A program made the position numbers and the translations under genes. The notes below the pieces were generated by a model. That model worked only from the letters and a program-made list of their open reading frames with translations. It was not told the origin of the DNA and did no database searches. Positions 38,196 to 47,970 of a stretch of 64,000 nucleotides of DNA are shown one piece after another (position 1 is the stretch's first letter; the number at the start of each line of letters is the position of its first letter). The stretch comes from Ciona savignyi (Eukaryota; Chordata; Ascidiacea; Phlebobranchia; Cionidae), in the NCBI GenBank assembly GCA_000149265.1, contig CH003098.1:215279-279278 (forward strand), given 5' to 3'.

Positions 38196-38706
38196 TTAAT
38201 AATGACTATATATAACTAAATTTAATCCCATAGTTTTATTGTTGGGAATCTCCCGCGTTTGCTGGGGTTTCACTAAAATGCGGAACTGTAGGGCGGGACA
38301 ACACTTTCTTTTGCGGAACAACGGGGCGGGATAGCACACTATTCTGCGGGACAGTGGGAAAGGGGGCGAAGGAGTAATTTCGTCACTAACATGAGCGGGA
38401 GAGGGTAAGGAGACTTCTAACAATGTGTTTTATATGTTGTATGGACTTTTCCACATTCACATTTTCATATCCAAGACCTCAAGATAACGGTACGAAGCTG
38501 GTTTTTATTTTATGAACATGCTAATTTAGTTTAAGTGTGCTTACACCGACAATTGGGTTTTAAAGCAGGCAAAATAACGAATATTTCAGTAATACCTATC
38601 ATGCATAAAATTTTACTGCATATGTAATGGTTAACCATTTTATCACATCAGCAGAACGTACAGCATTATTTAGTATATTTAAAAAAATTATACCTGGATT
38701 TACAAA

Positions 38707-39925
38707 ACGGTGGATTCTAAAGTAAAACCGTCATTGATTAGCAAGTCTAAGAACAAGATTTCGAAATGTGAAGTATGTGGAAAATGTTTTCAAAATCGTG
38801 ATGTTTTGATGGTTCATTTGAGAACTCATACTGGAGAACGACCTTACACATGTGATATATGCAAGAAATCCTTCAAGCAAAAGATACACTTAGATACCCA
38901 CACAAAATTTCATTTTAATAATCGAGATTTTAAGTGTGGGCTCTGTGAAAAATCGTACAATATAAAATCCGATCTAAATATACATATGAAGACTCATGCT
39001 GGAGAGAGACCATATTCGTGTGATGTGTGTGAAAAAACATTTGTTCATGCCGCCGGATTGAATCTCCACAAGAAACTTCACACTACTGAAAGGCCATACA
39101 AATGCAGTTTGTGCGAAAAATCTTTTACAAGAAGTCATCATTTGCAAATACATCACTTGAGTCACACTGGTCAGATGCCTTATAAATGTGATGTGTGTGA
39201 GAAAACCTTCCGACAAAGTAGCAATATGAGGTCGCACAAAGCAACTCACAACAAAGAAAAAACAAAAAAATGTGACATTTGTGGAAATATGTTTGCTACA
39301 CAAAAAAATTTAAATATTCATCGAAAAATTCATTCTGAACGGAGTAAAGTCAAATGCAATGTATGTGAAAAGTCATACAGCTCTGCTGCAGCCTTGAAAA
39401 TACACCAACGTTCACACAGTGGTGAGAGACCGTACAAATGTGAAGTTTGTCATCGAAGCTTTCGTGACGGTTCAGATCTCAAAAAACATAAAACAATTCA
39501 TACTGGAGAGAAACCTCACAAATGTGATGTATGTGAGAAATCATTCAGATCGGCTGGCTATTTAAGAGCACATCAACTGATCCACGGTGAAGAAAGGCTG
39601 TACAAATGTGATGTCTGTGAAAAGTCGTTCCGTCAGAAACCTGGTTTAAATTCGCACCGTAAAATTCATGATGGTGTGAAACCGTACAAGTGTGAAACAT
39701 GTGGAAAATTATTTCGTACAAGTTCAGAGATGAAGAAACACGAAAGGATTCACACCAACGAGAAACCGTTTACATGCACCATTTGCGAACGTAGCTTTCT
39801 TCACTCTAATTCCCTAAAGCAACATGAACGAATTCACACCGGGAGAGAAACCTTACAAATGTAACATTTGCGAGAGAATGTTTAATTGTCAAAGCAACAT
39901 GACAAAACATCAAGCAAGGCATTAA
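38707..39925 (+). pseudogene. C2H2 zinc-finger gene, damaged duplicate
   Basis: Plus-strand sister of the gene at 41187-42404. Where that copy starts ATGGTGGATTC, this one has ACGGTGGATTC (ATG changed to ACG at 38707-38709); the first in-frame ATG is about 33 codons in, inside finger 1. Thirteen C2H2 fingers read cleanly with mostly TGEKP-like linkers. An extra G near 39840 (CACCGGGAGAG against CACCGGAGAG) then shifts the frame, ending the protein with RETLQM and losing finger 14. The body has no other breaks, so loss is recent, or a shorter protein of 12 to 13 fingers is still made. Differences from the sister are enriched at residues that touch DNA. No KRAB, BTB or other amino-terminal domain is visible in this exon. 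Confidence 0.7.
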
Positions 39926-40449
39926 TGACTGCAGATTGTGAAAAATGAATGATGTTAAACATTGTTATTTAATGATAAATGGTGAATGTTCAAAATCATC
40001 GAGAATAGACGGTGGCACATTATGTATGAATATGGATTCGTGTTTGTTTTAATGATCCTTTTTAGAATCAAAAAGTTTTGGTGGCTGCAAACTTAGAAAT
40101 TGTTCCAGGGCTGTAATTGTGTGTATAATAAATCCAAATTGTACTAGGTTTACCAATCTTATAATTGACATTGAAATTAACCGATTTTCAATTCTCTTTT
40201 CTACTTCACAGCCGATTTTTTTACTAATCTATCTCTTCGTCCTATTTAATCTCCTTTATGTCATTTTCTCAAATAACACAGTCTCATTAAACAAAAAAGG
40301 AAACTCTTATCATGCTTTACAGCTTCATACTTTATTAGTGATAACATATGCTGGCTCCAGACTGAGCGAGCAGACCGCTGATTAACATCCCCCGGTCGTT
40401 TCGAATCAGCGCCAAACGCTTATTGGCACATTCGGCTAATTTGCGGAAC

Positions 40450-40650
40450 TGTAATCCTAACTAACATCTCCTGAACCCAGTGGATTAATGGGTTTTAAAT
40501 TAAAGAAACTTGTCTATCATACACAACACACTGCAATAGCTCCGGTAACCCGACGGTGGGCACGAGGTGATCTGACGATTGCCTGTGTGTTAACCCCCTT
40601 GGTTTTCCCATTCACGGGTTTAAACATTAATATCCTATCCTAACTTCTAA
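40450..40650 (+). repeat. SINE-A copy lacking its tRNA-like head
   Basis: CTGAACCCAGTGGATTAATG, CACACTGCAATAGCTCCGG, CGACGGTGGGCACGAGGTGA and an AATATCCTATCCTAAC tail. Close to the reference copy at 35390-35680. Confidence 0.8.
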
Positions 40651-40909
40651 AATGCAAAGCGCATGATGAGTAACGAAACTCAAGCAAATCATAGAAATCG
40701 TAATAATTAGATTAAACAAGAGCTGGACTCCATTTACCCTGGCCACATTAAGCAGAGTATGTTGTTAACAAAATTAGGAATTCTTAATACAAGTTTTGCT
40801 GTGATATTTACAATGCAAAAATGGTTATCTTGAGAAGTGCGAAATTAGCAGTGGGGTGAACACACGGTACCGAACAAATAAAATGTAATTATTTTTATTT
40901 CTTCTACCA

Positions 40910-41010
40910 AGCCAAGTTTGGCAAAACGTATGATGGGCTCGTTACTTGGGCCGTTGCTATATGTATCGGTCACACTAACCATTTGACCACACAATCGTAC
41001 AATAAACTGT
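40910..41010 (-). repeat. SINE-B copy
   Basis: On the minus strand: GTGTGGTCAAATGGTTAGTG, then ACCGATACATATAGC, AACGAGCCCATCATACG and a TTTTGCCAAACTTGGC end where the B box has decayed. Confidence 0.65.
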
Positions 41011-41186
41011 CATTAGGTATTGTATTATTTCCTTTTTAATGTCTCCTTCATTCATCAAAGAAAACAAAATGGGTTTAAAGTTGATCGGAATTTTCCACGT
41101 ATTATCGTTGTGATTATTATGAACAATCACCATTTATCATTAAATAACAATGTTCAACATCAATCATTTTTCATAATCTGCAGTCA

Positions 41187-42404
41187 TCAATGCCTTGCTT
41201 GATGTTTTGTCATGTTGCTTTGACAATTAAACATTCTCTCGCAAATGTTACATTTGTAAGGTTTCTCTCCGGTGTGAATTCGTTCATGTTGTTTTAGGGA
41301 GTTAGAGTGAAGAAAGCTACGTTCACAAATGGTACATGTAAACGGTTTCTCGTCGGTGTGAATCCTTTCGTGTTTCTTCATCTCTGAACTTGTACGAAAT
41401 AATTTTCCACATGTTTCACACTTGTACGGTTTTACACCATCATGGATTTTTCGGTGCGAATTTAAACCAGGTTTCTGACGGAACGACTTTTCACAGACAT
41501 CACATTTGTACAGCCTTTCTTTGCTGTGGGTCAGTTGATGTGCTTTTAAATCTCCTATCATTCTAAATGACTTTCCACAAACATCACATTTGTGAGGTTT
41601 CTCTCCAGTATGAATTGTTTTATGTTTTTTGAGGTGTGAACCGTCACGAAAGCTTCGATCACAAACTTCACATTTGTACGGCCTATCACCACTGTGTGAA
41701 CGTTGGTGTATTTTCAAGGCAAGAGCAGAGCTGAATGACTTTTCACATACATTGCATTTGACTTTATTCCGTTCAAAATGAATTTTTCGATGTTTATTCA
41801 GATGTATTTGTGTAGCAAACATATTTTCACAAATGTCACATTTTATTGTTTTTTCTTTGTTGTGAGTTGCTTTGTGCGACCTCATATTGCTACTTTGTCG
41901 GAAGGTTTTCTCACACACATCACATTTATAAGGCATCTGACCAGTGTGAGTCATGTGATGTATTTGCAAATGATGACTTCTTGTAAAAGATTTTTCGCAC
42001 AAACTGCATTTGTATGGCCTTTCAGCAGTGTGAAGTTTCTTGTGGAGATTCAATCCGGCGGCATGAACAAATGTTTTTTCACACACATCACACGAAAACG
42101 CTCTCTCTCCAGCATGAGTCTTCATATGTTTATTTAGATTGGATTTTATATTGTACGATTTTTCACAGAGCCCACATTTAAACTCTCGATTATTAAAATG
42201 AAATTTTGTGTGGGTATCTAAGTGTGCCTTTTGCTTAAAGGATTTCTTGCATATATCACATGTGTAAGGTCGTTCTCCAGTATGTGTTCTTAAATGAACC
42301 ATCAAAACATCACGATTTTGAAAACATTTTCCACATATTTCACATTTCGAATTCTTTTCCTTAGACTTGCTAATCAATGACGGTTTTACTTTAGAATCCA
42401 CCAT
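41187..42404 (-). CDS. C2H2 zinc-finger protein, 14 fingers
   Basis: Single open frame of 405 residues from ATG at 42404 to TGA at 41187. After a short basic leader (MVDSKVKPSLISKSKEKNSK) fourteen C2H2 fingers follow end to end, joined by TGE(K/R)P-type linkers or variants; the last finger ends HQARH at the carboxyl end. It should be a nuclear sequence-specific DNA-binding protein. The whole gene body appears to be in one exon, and no effector domain (KRAB, BTB, SCAN, ZAD) is visible, although an upstream exon cannot be ruled out because a leader exon could splice in before this ATG. It forms an inverted pair with the damaged copy at 38707-39925, and fingers 11 to 13 are identical between the two. 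No ortholog can be named, since arrays of this kind expand separately in each lineage. Confidence 0.9.
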   Translation of the reverse strand: MVDSKVKPSLISKSKEKNSKCEICGKCFQNRDVLMVHLRTHTGERPYTCDICKKSFKQKAHLDTHTKFHFNNREFKCGLCEKSYNIKSNLNKHMKTHAGERAFSCDVCEKTFVHAAGLNLHKKLHTAERPYKCSLCEKSFTRSHHLQIHHMTHTGQMPYKCDVCEKTFRQSSNMRSHKATHNKEKTIKCDICENMFATQIHLNKHRKIHFERNKVKCNVCEKSFSSALALKIHQRSHSGDRPYKCEVCDRSFRDGSHLKKHKTIHTGEKPHKCDVCGKSFRMIGDLKAHQLTHSKERLYKCDVCEKSFRQKPGLNSHRKIHDGVKPYKCETCGKLFRTSSEMKKHERIHTDEKPFTCTICERSFLHSNSLKQHERIHTGEKPYKCNICERMFNCQSNMTKHQARH

Positions 42405-42884
42405 TTTATAAATCCAGGTATAATTTTTTTAATATACTAAATAATGCTGTACGTTCTGCTGATGTGATAAAATGGTTAACCATTACATATGCAGTAAAAT
42501 TTTATGCATGATAGGTATTACTGAAATATTCGTTATTTTGCCTGCTTTAAAACCCAATTGTCGGTGTAAGTACACTTACACGACAATTGAATGTTCATGA
42601 AATAAAAACCAGCTTCGTACCGTTATCTTGAGGTTTTGGACATGGAAATGTGAATATACAAAAAATCCATACAATATATAAAACACATTGTTGGGTGCTT
42701 CACTAATCGCGGGACAACACAGAAGGGGCTAAGTTTTACCGTACAAATACCGTAGTTATAACTTACATTCTACGCTTTTCCATCACCAATGATAAACATA
42801 AATTGATTACGTAATGTCTCAGAAATGTTCTGACATAAGGGTATCGATCACGAATCATGTTGTATATCTTTAACTTTCTTTTTT

Positions 42885-43010
42885 TAATAAATGTTCCTTT
42901 CTTATACGGAAATAATTACGATAACGCTGATAATGCTGAAAAACATACTTTTTACATTTACCTGACGGCGGGATTTCCCCTTGTTTATTTGGAAAATTGA
43001 TTTATTAGTC
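42885..43010. repeat. Dispersed repeat shared with 3430-3540
   Basis: AATAAATGTTCCTTTC, GATAACGCTGATAATGCTGAAAAAC and GGCGGGATTTCCCC follow in the same order as at 3430-3540. It lies in the right arm of the inverted duplication without a clear match in the left arm. Confidence 0.45.
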
Positions 43011-43299
43011 GAACAAAGTACGGACTTGCAATTAAGGATTCCTAAAAGTTTTAACCTAATTCGATAGAAGTTAAAACCTAAATCCTTTCTTCAAAAAACC
43101 AAACTGCTTTTCGTCTTTCAGCTTAAGACTGACAAGACCTGGCCAAGCCTGGGGGCTTGAATAACTAGTGACGAATTACGTCAAAATCGCTTGACCAACG
43201 CAGCTCGGGGCGTCGCGCCCGTTCTCTTTGATACACTCCTTACACCTTATTCAAATAAAGTTTAAAAATAAAAAGTGATATGTGTTACAGAATTCCTAT

Positions 43300-44223
43300 G
43301 GTTTCGCAGGACGCTGTCTTAACGGCCTACCGTGAGACCAATTACAAGGGCTTGCAACGTTTTTGCTTTATAAAAATACTCATAGTGCGTAAAAACAAGG
43401 CGTAAAACAGTGAATTAAAATTGTATAAAAGGGTGTAGTTAAAAGTGTATAAAAGGTGTATAAAATATATATAAAAAGGTGTCAAAACATAACAAAATAA
43501 ACGAGCCCCCGTGCGCGTTACAATATGTATGTATAGCGACCTCATATGTTTACATAAGATTTATGATCGTCGCTTCCGACATTTTCGTCATCACTGAACT
43601 ATTATCACCGCAGCTGTCAAATAATCTTGTCTATATAAGTTTATTTCACTTTGGCTCCTGACGGACGGCTCCGAACGAAGAGCTCCTAAAAGATAGAGTC
43701 CTAACGCATTAAGTAACTGTTAAGTCTGGCCTCTTGTTTGCAATTAACATGCGAGTTTATCTCGAAAGCGATTTTATTACTTAGATAGATAAGCGGTGTA
43801 GAATCCTAGTTCGTGTCTGTACAATGGAAAATAAGTGGATTAATAACTAAACAATGGCGAAATAAACCCTGCAAGTGAACAACGGCGTTACTGAAAAGAA
43901 CAATGACTTTAACGCAAAGGACAATGCTTCACACGCGCGTGCACTCAATGAACCGTAATCGGCGGAGTGACGTCACAATTAAAATGATTGTCTGGGGACT
44001 AGCGGCACGTGGATATCGGCCATATCAGTAACATCTTGTATGTGTCGATACTGAGAGTTTTATTTGGAATCTATGTCGTTTAAACTTCTAACGATTTAAC
44101 TCGTAATTTGTACTAAATTAATCGCCTCAATTGCTCAATACAATTGATGTTATAAAACTACTGAGGCGTTAATCGACGAACCACAGAAGTCAAGGAGGCG
44201 TTTACGCAAAAAACCTTAATTAA
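43300..44223. other. Gene-free stretch
   Basis: Short AT-rich open frames only. A GTGTATAAAAGGTGTATAAAA-like simple repeat lies near 43420-43480. No gene or element boundary seen. Confidence 0.5.
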
Positions 44224-45365
44224 CTAGAGAGTGTCAACCACGTGTTTAACCACCACTATTTGTAAAACACATGTCGTATGCCATATATTCATGCTACAGT
44301 GTCCCTTACCACAATTTGTATTTTATACACTGAGTATGTACTTTGTTTCTGCAAGCATAAACGCATGGGTCCCATAGTTATCAGACCAAACTTCTTTTCC
44401 ATGTGCAGTTGAGAAAAGAATAAACGTTTTAAATATACAAACAATTAACCACAACTGTTTTAATTTAAAGCTTCTTTTCAAGCGTGGTGGTAAAATAGAG
44501 CTAAATTTTCAAAATACTCCGATTTCATGTTTTTTGGGAATTCCCCCTGGGTTTAGTGGATAATTTTATTTACATATGTGGGTCATGTGATGTAACAATT
44601 CTTAAAGTTTTATTCCGATTTGTCGACTCCTTGTTGGATATGTCAGTGCGATATGGCATGTCTGTCACAGTCATAATTCAAGATCGTATTTTCGTTTTTA
44701 AGGGAATTACCCTATGCAAATGTTTTCTTTCTTTTAATAAATTGACTCAGAGTGTTTAATGGTCTAACATTTCACCAAATCTGATTAAAATTAGAGCAGC
44801 CGTTCAAGCGCTAAACCCCAAAAAGATAATTTAAAAAAAAAACCTTTTGGTTTTTAACGTATCAGGGGAATTCCCCTGGATTCATTACCCAGAAGTATAG
44901 TTTCTGCATATTTAGACCATGTTCTCTTACAAATGTCAAATTTTTATTGCGATTCCATTACTCTTTTTGGTAGATGTCGGAGCGCCATGCCATGCATATG
45001 TTGCTATCATGATTTAAGAAAAAAATCTTATTTTTAGGGGTATTTCATTAGGTAATCTTTTTTATTTGTTTTAAATGTTAAATTAGTGACTAATGCACTT
45101 ACATTCCACTAAATCTGATTTAAATTAGAGAAGCCGTTTAATATGTAATCGCACACTATGTAACATGTTTACTCCGTACACATCAATATATAAGTAAAGT
45201 AAGTAGGTTGAAGCAATGTGGGCAAAGGTGAGAAAGTCAGTCAGACCAGGGGCCTCCATCATTCCGATTTTTCTAATATTATTTAACTAATCACGACACA
45301 TAGGAAATAAGTTATCAACTGAGCTGTAAAAAAACAGGAAAGTAATACGCAGGAACAAATAATAA

Positions 45366-47179
45366 CTAGAGAGTGTCAACCACGTGTTTAACAACCACCA
45401 TTTGTAAAACACATTTTGTATGCCATATATTCATGCTACAGGGTCCCTAACCACAATTTGTATTTTATACACTGAGTATGTAGTTTTTGTTTCTGCAAGC
45501 ATAAACGCATGGGTCCCATAGTTATCAAACCAAACTTCTTCATGTGCAGTTAAATAAAAGATAAACGTCTAAAATTTAGGAACATTTCACCACAAATATT
45601 TTAAATTAAAGCTTCTTTTCAAGCACTGTAGTGAAATAAGGCTAAATTCCCAAAACAGCCCGATTTATTATGGGACCCATTTGGAAAAATGGGACACATA
45701 TTGTTTTTGTCCGTTTTTTTTCTTTTTTTTTTTTTCGTTTTTTTCTTTTTTTTTCGTCAAACGCTTGACAGGCATGGCATGGCGCCCCGACATCTACCAG
45801 AAGGAATAATGGGATTGCAATTAAACTTTGTCATTTGTTAGACAACATGGTCTTGATATGCAGAAACCAAAATTTTGGGTGATAAATTGAGGTGAATTCC
45901 CCTGGGAGGTTAAAAACCAAAACGGTAGTTTTTATGAAAAGTTGCGCTTTTTTGTGGCATAGCGCTTGAACGGCTGCTCTAATTTAAATTAAATTTGGTG
46001 GAATGTTAGTGCACTAGTCACTGATTTAACACTTAAAGGAAATAAAAAAATTACCTAGGGAAATACCCTAAAAATTAAACTTTTGCTCTTAAATGATAAT
46101 TGTGACAGGCATGCTATGTCGCCCCGACATCTACCAGAAGGGTTAATGGAATCGCAATGAAACTCAGTGATTTGTTGGACAACATGGTCTAGACATGCAG
46201 AAATCAAAATTTTGGGTGATAAATCTAGGGGAATTCCCCTGGGACGTTAAAACCAAACGGTATTTTTTTCTAAAAAAATAGCCTTTTTTGGGCATAGCGC
46301 TTGAACGACCGATACAATTTGTATCAGATTTGGTGGAATGTAAGTGCATTAGTCACTGATTTAACACTTAAAAGAAATAAAAAAATTACCCAGGGAAATA
46401 CCCTAAAGATCGGATTTTGTTCTTTAATTATGATTGTGACAAGCATGCCATGTTGCCCCGAAATCTAGCAAAAGGAGTAATGAAATCGCAATAAAAATTT
46501 GACATTTGTAACAGAACATGGTCTAGATAAGCAAAAAACCAAAATTTTGGGTAATGAATCTAGGGAAATTCACCTGAGACGTTAAAAACCAAAACATTTT
46601 TTTCCAAAAAATTAGATTTTTTGGGCATAGCGCTTGAACGGCTGCTCTAATTTTGATCAGATTTGGTTAAATGTTAGACCATTAGACACTTTAGGCCAAT
46701 TAAAAGAAAGAAAACAATTGCTTAGAGTAATTCCCCTAAAAACGAAGATATGTTCCTGAATTATGATTGTGACAGGCATGCCATATCGCACTAACATCTC
46801 CAACAAGGAGTCGACAAATCACATTAAAACTTTAAGAATTGTTACATAACATGGCCAACATAATATGTAAAAACAGAAACTCATCTACTAAACCCAGGGG
46901 GATTTCCTTTATTTCATTACAGCGCTTAAAAAGGTTTAATTTAAAACATTTAAGGTAAAATGTGTGTAAATTAAGATGTTTATTCTTTTTTTAACTACAC
47001 ATTGAAAAGAAGTTTGGTTGGACAACTATGGGACCCATGCGTTTATGCTTGCAGAAACAAACTACATACTCAGTGTATAAAATACAAATTGTGGTCAGGG
47101 ACCCTGTAGCATGAATATATGGCATACAAAATGTGTTTTACAAATGGTGGTGGTTAAACACGTGGTTGACACTCTCTAG
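45366..47179. mobile_element. Complete fold-back-like element, 1.8 kb
   Basis: Both ends carry the CTAGAGAGTG terminal motif in inverted orientation. The left arm is about 310 bases, followed by a T-rich centre with GGGACCCATTTGGAAAAATG, three plus-oriented units and the right terminal block. The right arm is therefore much longer than the left, so this copy may have gained or lost units. Flanks are AATAATA and TTGTTTAA, without an evident duplication. Confidence 0.7.
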
Positions 47180-47662
47180 TTGTTTAATGGTTTCAGGAAA
47201 TTCCCCTGGGTTTAGTAGATAAGTTTCTGTTTTTATAAGTGAGTTATGTTATGGAACAATTCTTAAAGTTTTATTCTGACTTGTAGACTGCTTATTATGG
47301 GTCCCATTTGAAAAAATGGGACACATATTGTTTTTGTCCGTTTTTTTTTCTTTTTTTCGTCAAACGCTTGACAGGCATGGCATGTCGCCCCGACATCTAC
47401 CAGAAGGAAAAATGGAATCACAATGAGACTTTGCCATTTGTTAGACAACATGTTCTAGATGAGCAGAAACCAAAATTTTGAGAGATAAAACCAGGGGAAT
47501 TCCCCTGGGACGCTAAAATCCAAAACGGCAATTTTTTCTAAAAAATTAGCTTTTTTGGGCATAGCGCTTGAACGGCAGCTCCAATTTGAATCAGATTTGG
47601 TGAAATGTAAGTGAATTAGTAACTGATTTAACACTTGAAAGAAATAAAAAAATTACCTAGGG

Positions 47663-47970
47663 CAGTGGTTCTCAAACTTTTTAGAGTAGGGACCCACTAT
47701 TAATTACCACAATTTATGGCGACCCACTTAACTTTATATATAGTTGTTGTAACATGTGTGAGAGATTAAAGGTTCAATGACCTGAGGTCATGTGAAGATT
47801 ACGCCACGATTCAAGATTGTGTGATGTAACAATTATGATAATTTTCCCTTGATTTTTGTATAGGAAATAGCCAGTATAGTTAATCAGAGGTTTCTATAAC
47901 TTTTCACGGCCCACCAAGATTCCTTTCGCGACCCACCGGTGGGTCGCGACCCATAGTTTGAGAAACGCTG
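47663..47970. mobile_element. hAT-type MITE, 308 bp, nested
   Basis: Ends CAGTGGTTCTCAAACTTTTT and, in reverse complement from the right, CAGCGTTTCTCAAACTATGG. A perfect 8-bp duplication ACCTAGGG lies at 47655-47662 and 47971-47978, and removing the element restores a normal fold-back unit (AATTACCTAGGGAAATACCC). An inner palindrome GACCCACCGGTGGGTCGCGA sits near the right end. Confidence 0.95.

Larger units (their letters stand above)
39926..41186. other. Spacer between the inverted zinc-finger genes
   Basis: The first and last 80 or so bases belong to the inverted arms. Between them lie a SINE-A 3' part (40450-40650) and a SINE-B copy (40910-41010). No gene recognised. Confidence 0.6.
35790..43300. 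repeat. Imperfect inverted duplication carrying two zinc-finger genes
   Basis: The left arm matches the reverse complement of the right arm over the zinc-finger genes (38707-39925 against 41187-42404), about 280 bases upstream of each gene (for example CAGAACGTACAGCATTATTT and GGTACGAAGCTGGTTTTTAT), and about 80 bases past each stop. Further out, AAGAGAACGGGCGCG, GGTCAAGCGATT and TCGTCACTAGTTATTCAAGCC occur in both arms (35905-36565 against 43150-43235). The left arm is longer because it contains a hAT MITE and a piggyBac-like element; intervening parts have diverged. The centre, about 40000-41100, is not duplicated. Confidence 0.85.

Noticed and set aside
38974-39303. Minus-strand open frame of 109 codons (and its twin at 41778-42137, plus strand)
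   Set aside because: Both are antisense shadows of the zinc-finger genes; repeated C-x-C and H-x-H codons keep the other strand open.
43150-44223. LTR or LINE remains next to the inverted duplication
   Set aside because: No reverse transcriptase, integrase or LTR-like direct repeats could be recognised here or elsewhere in the window.
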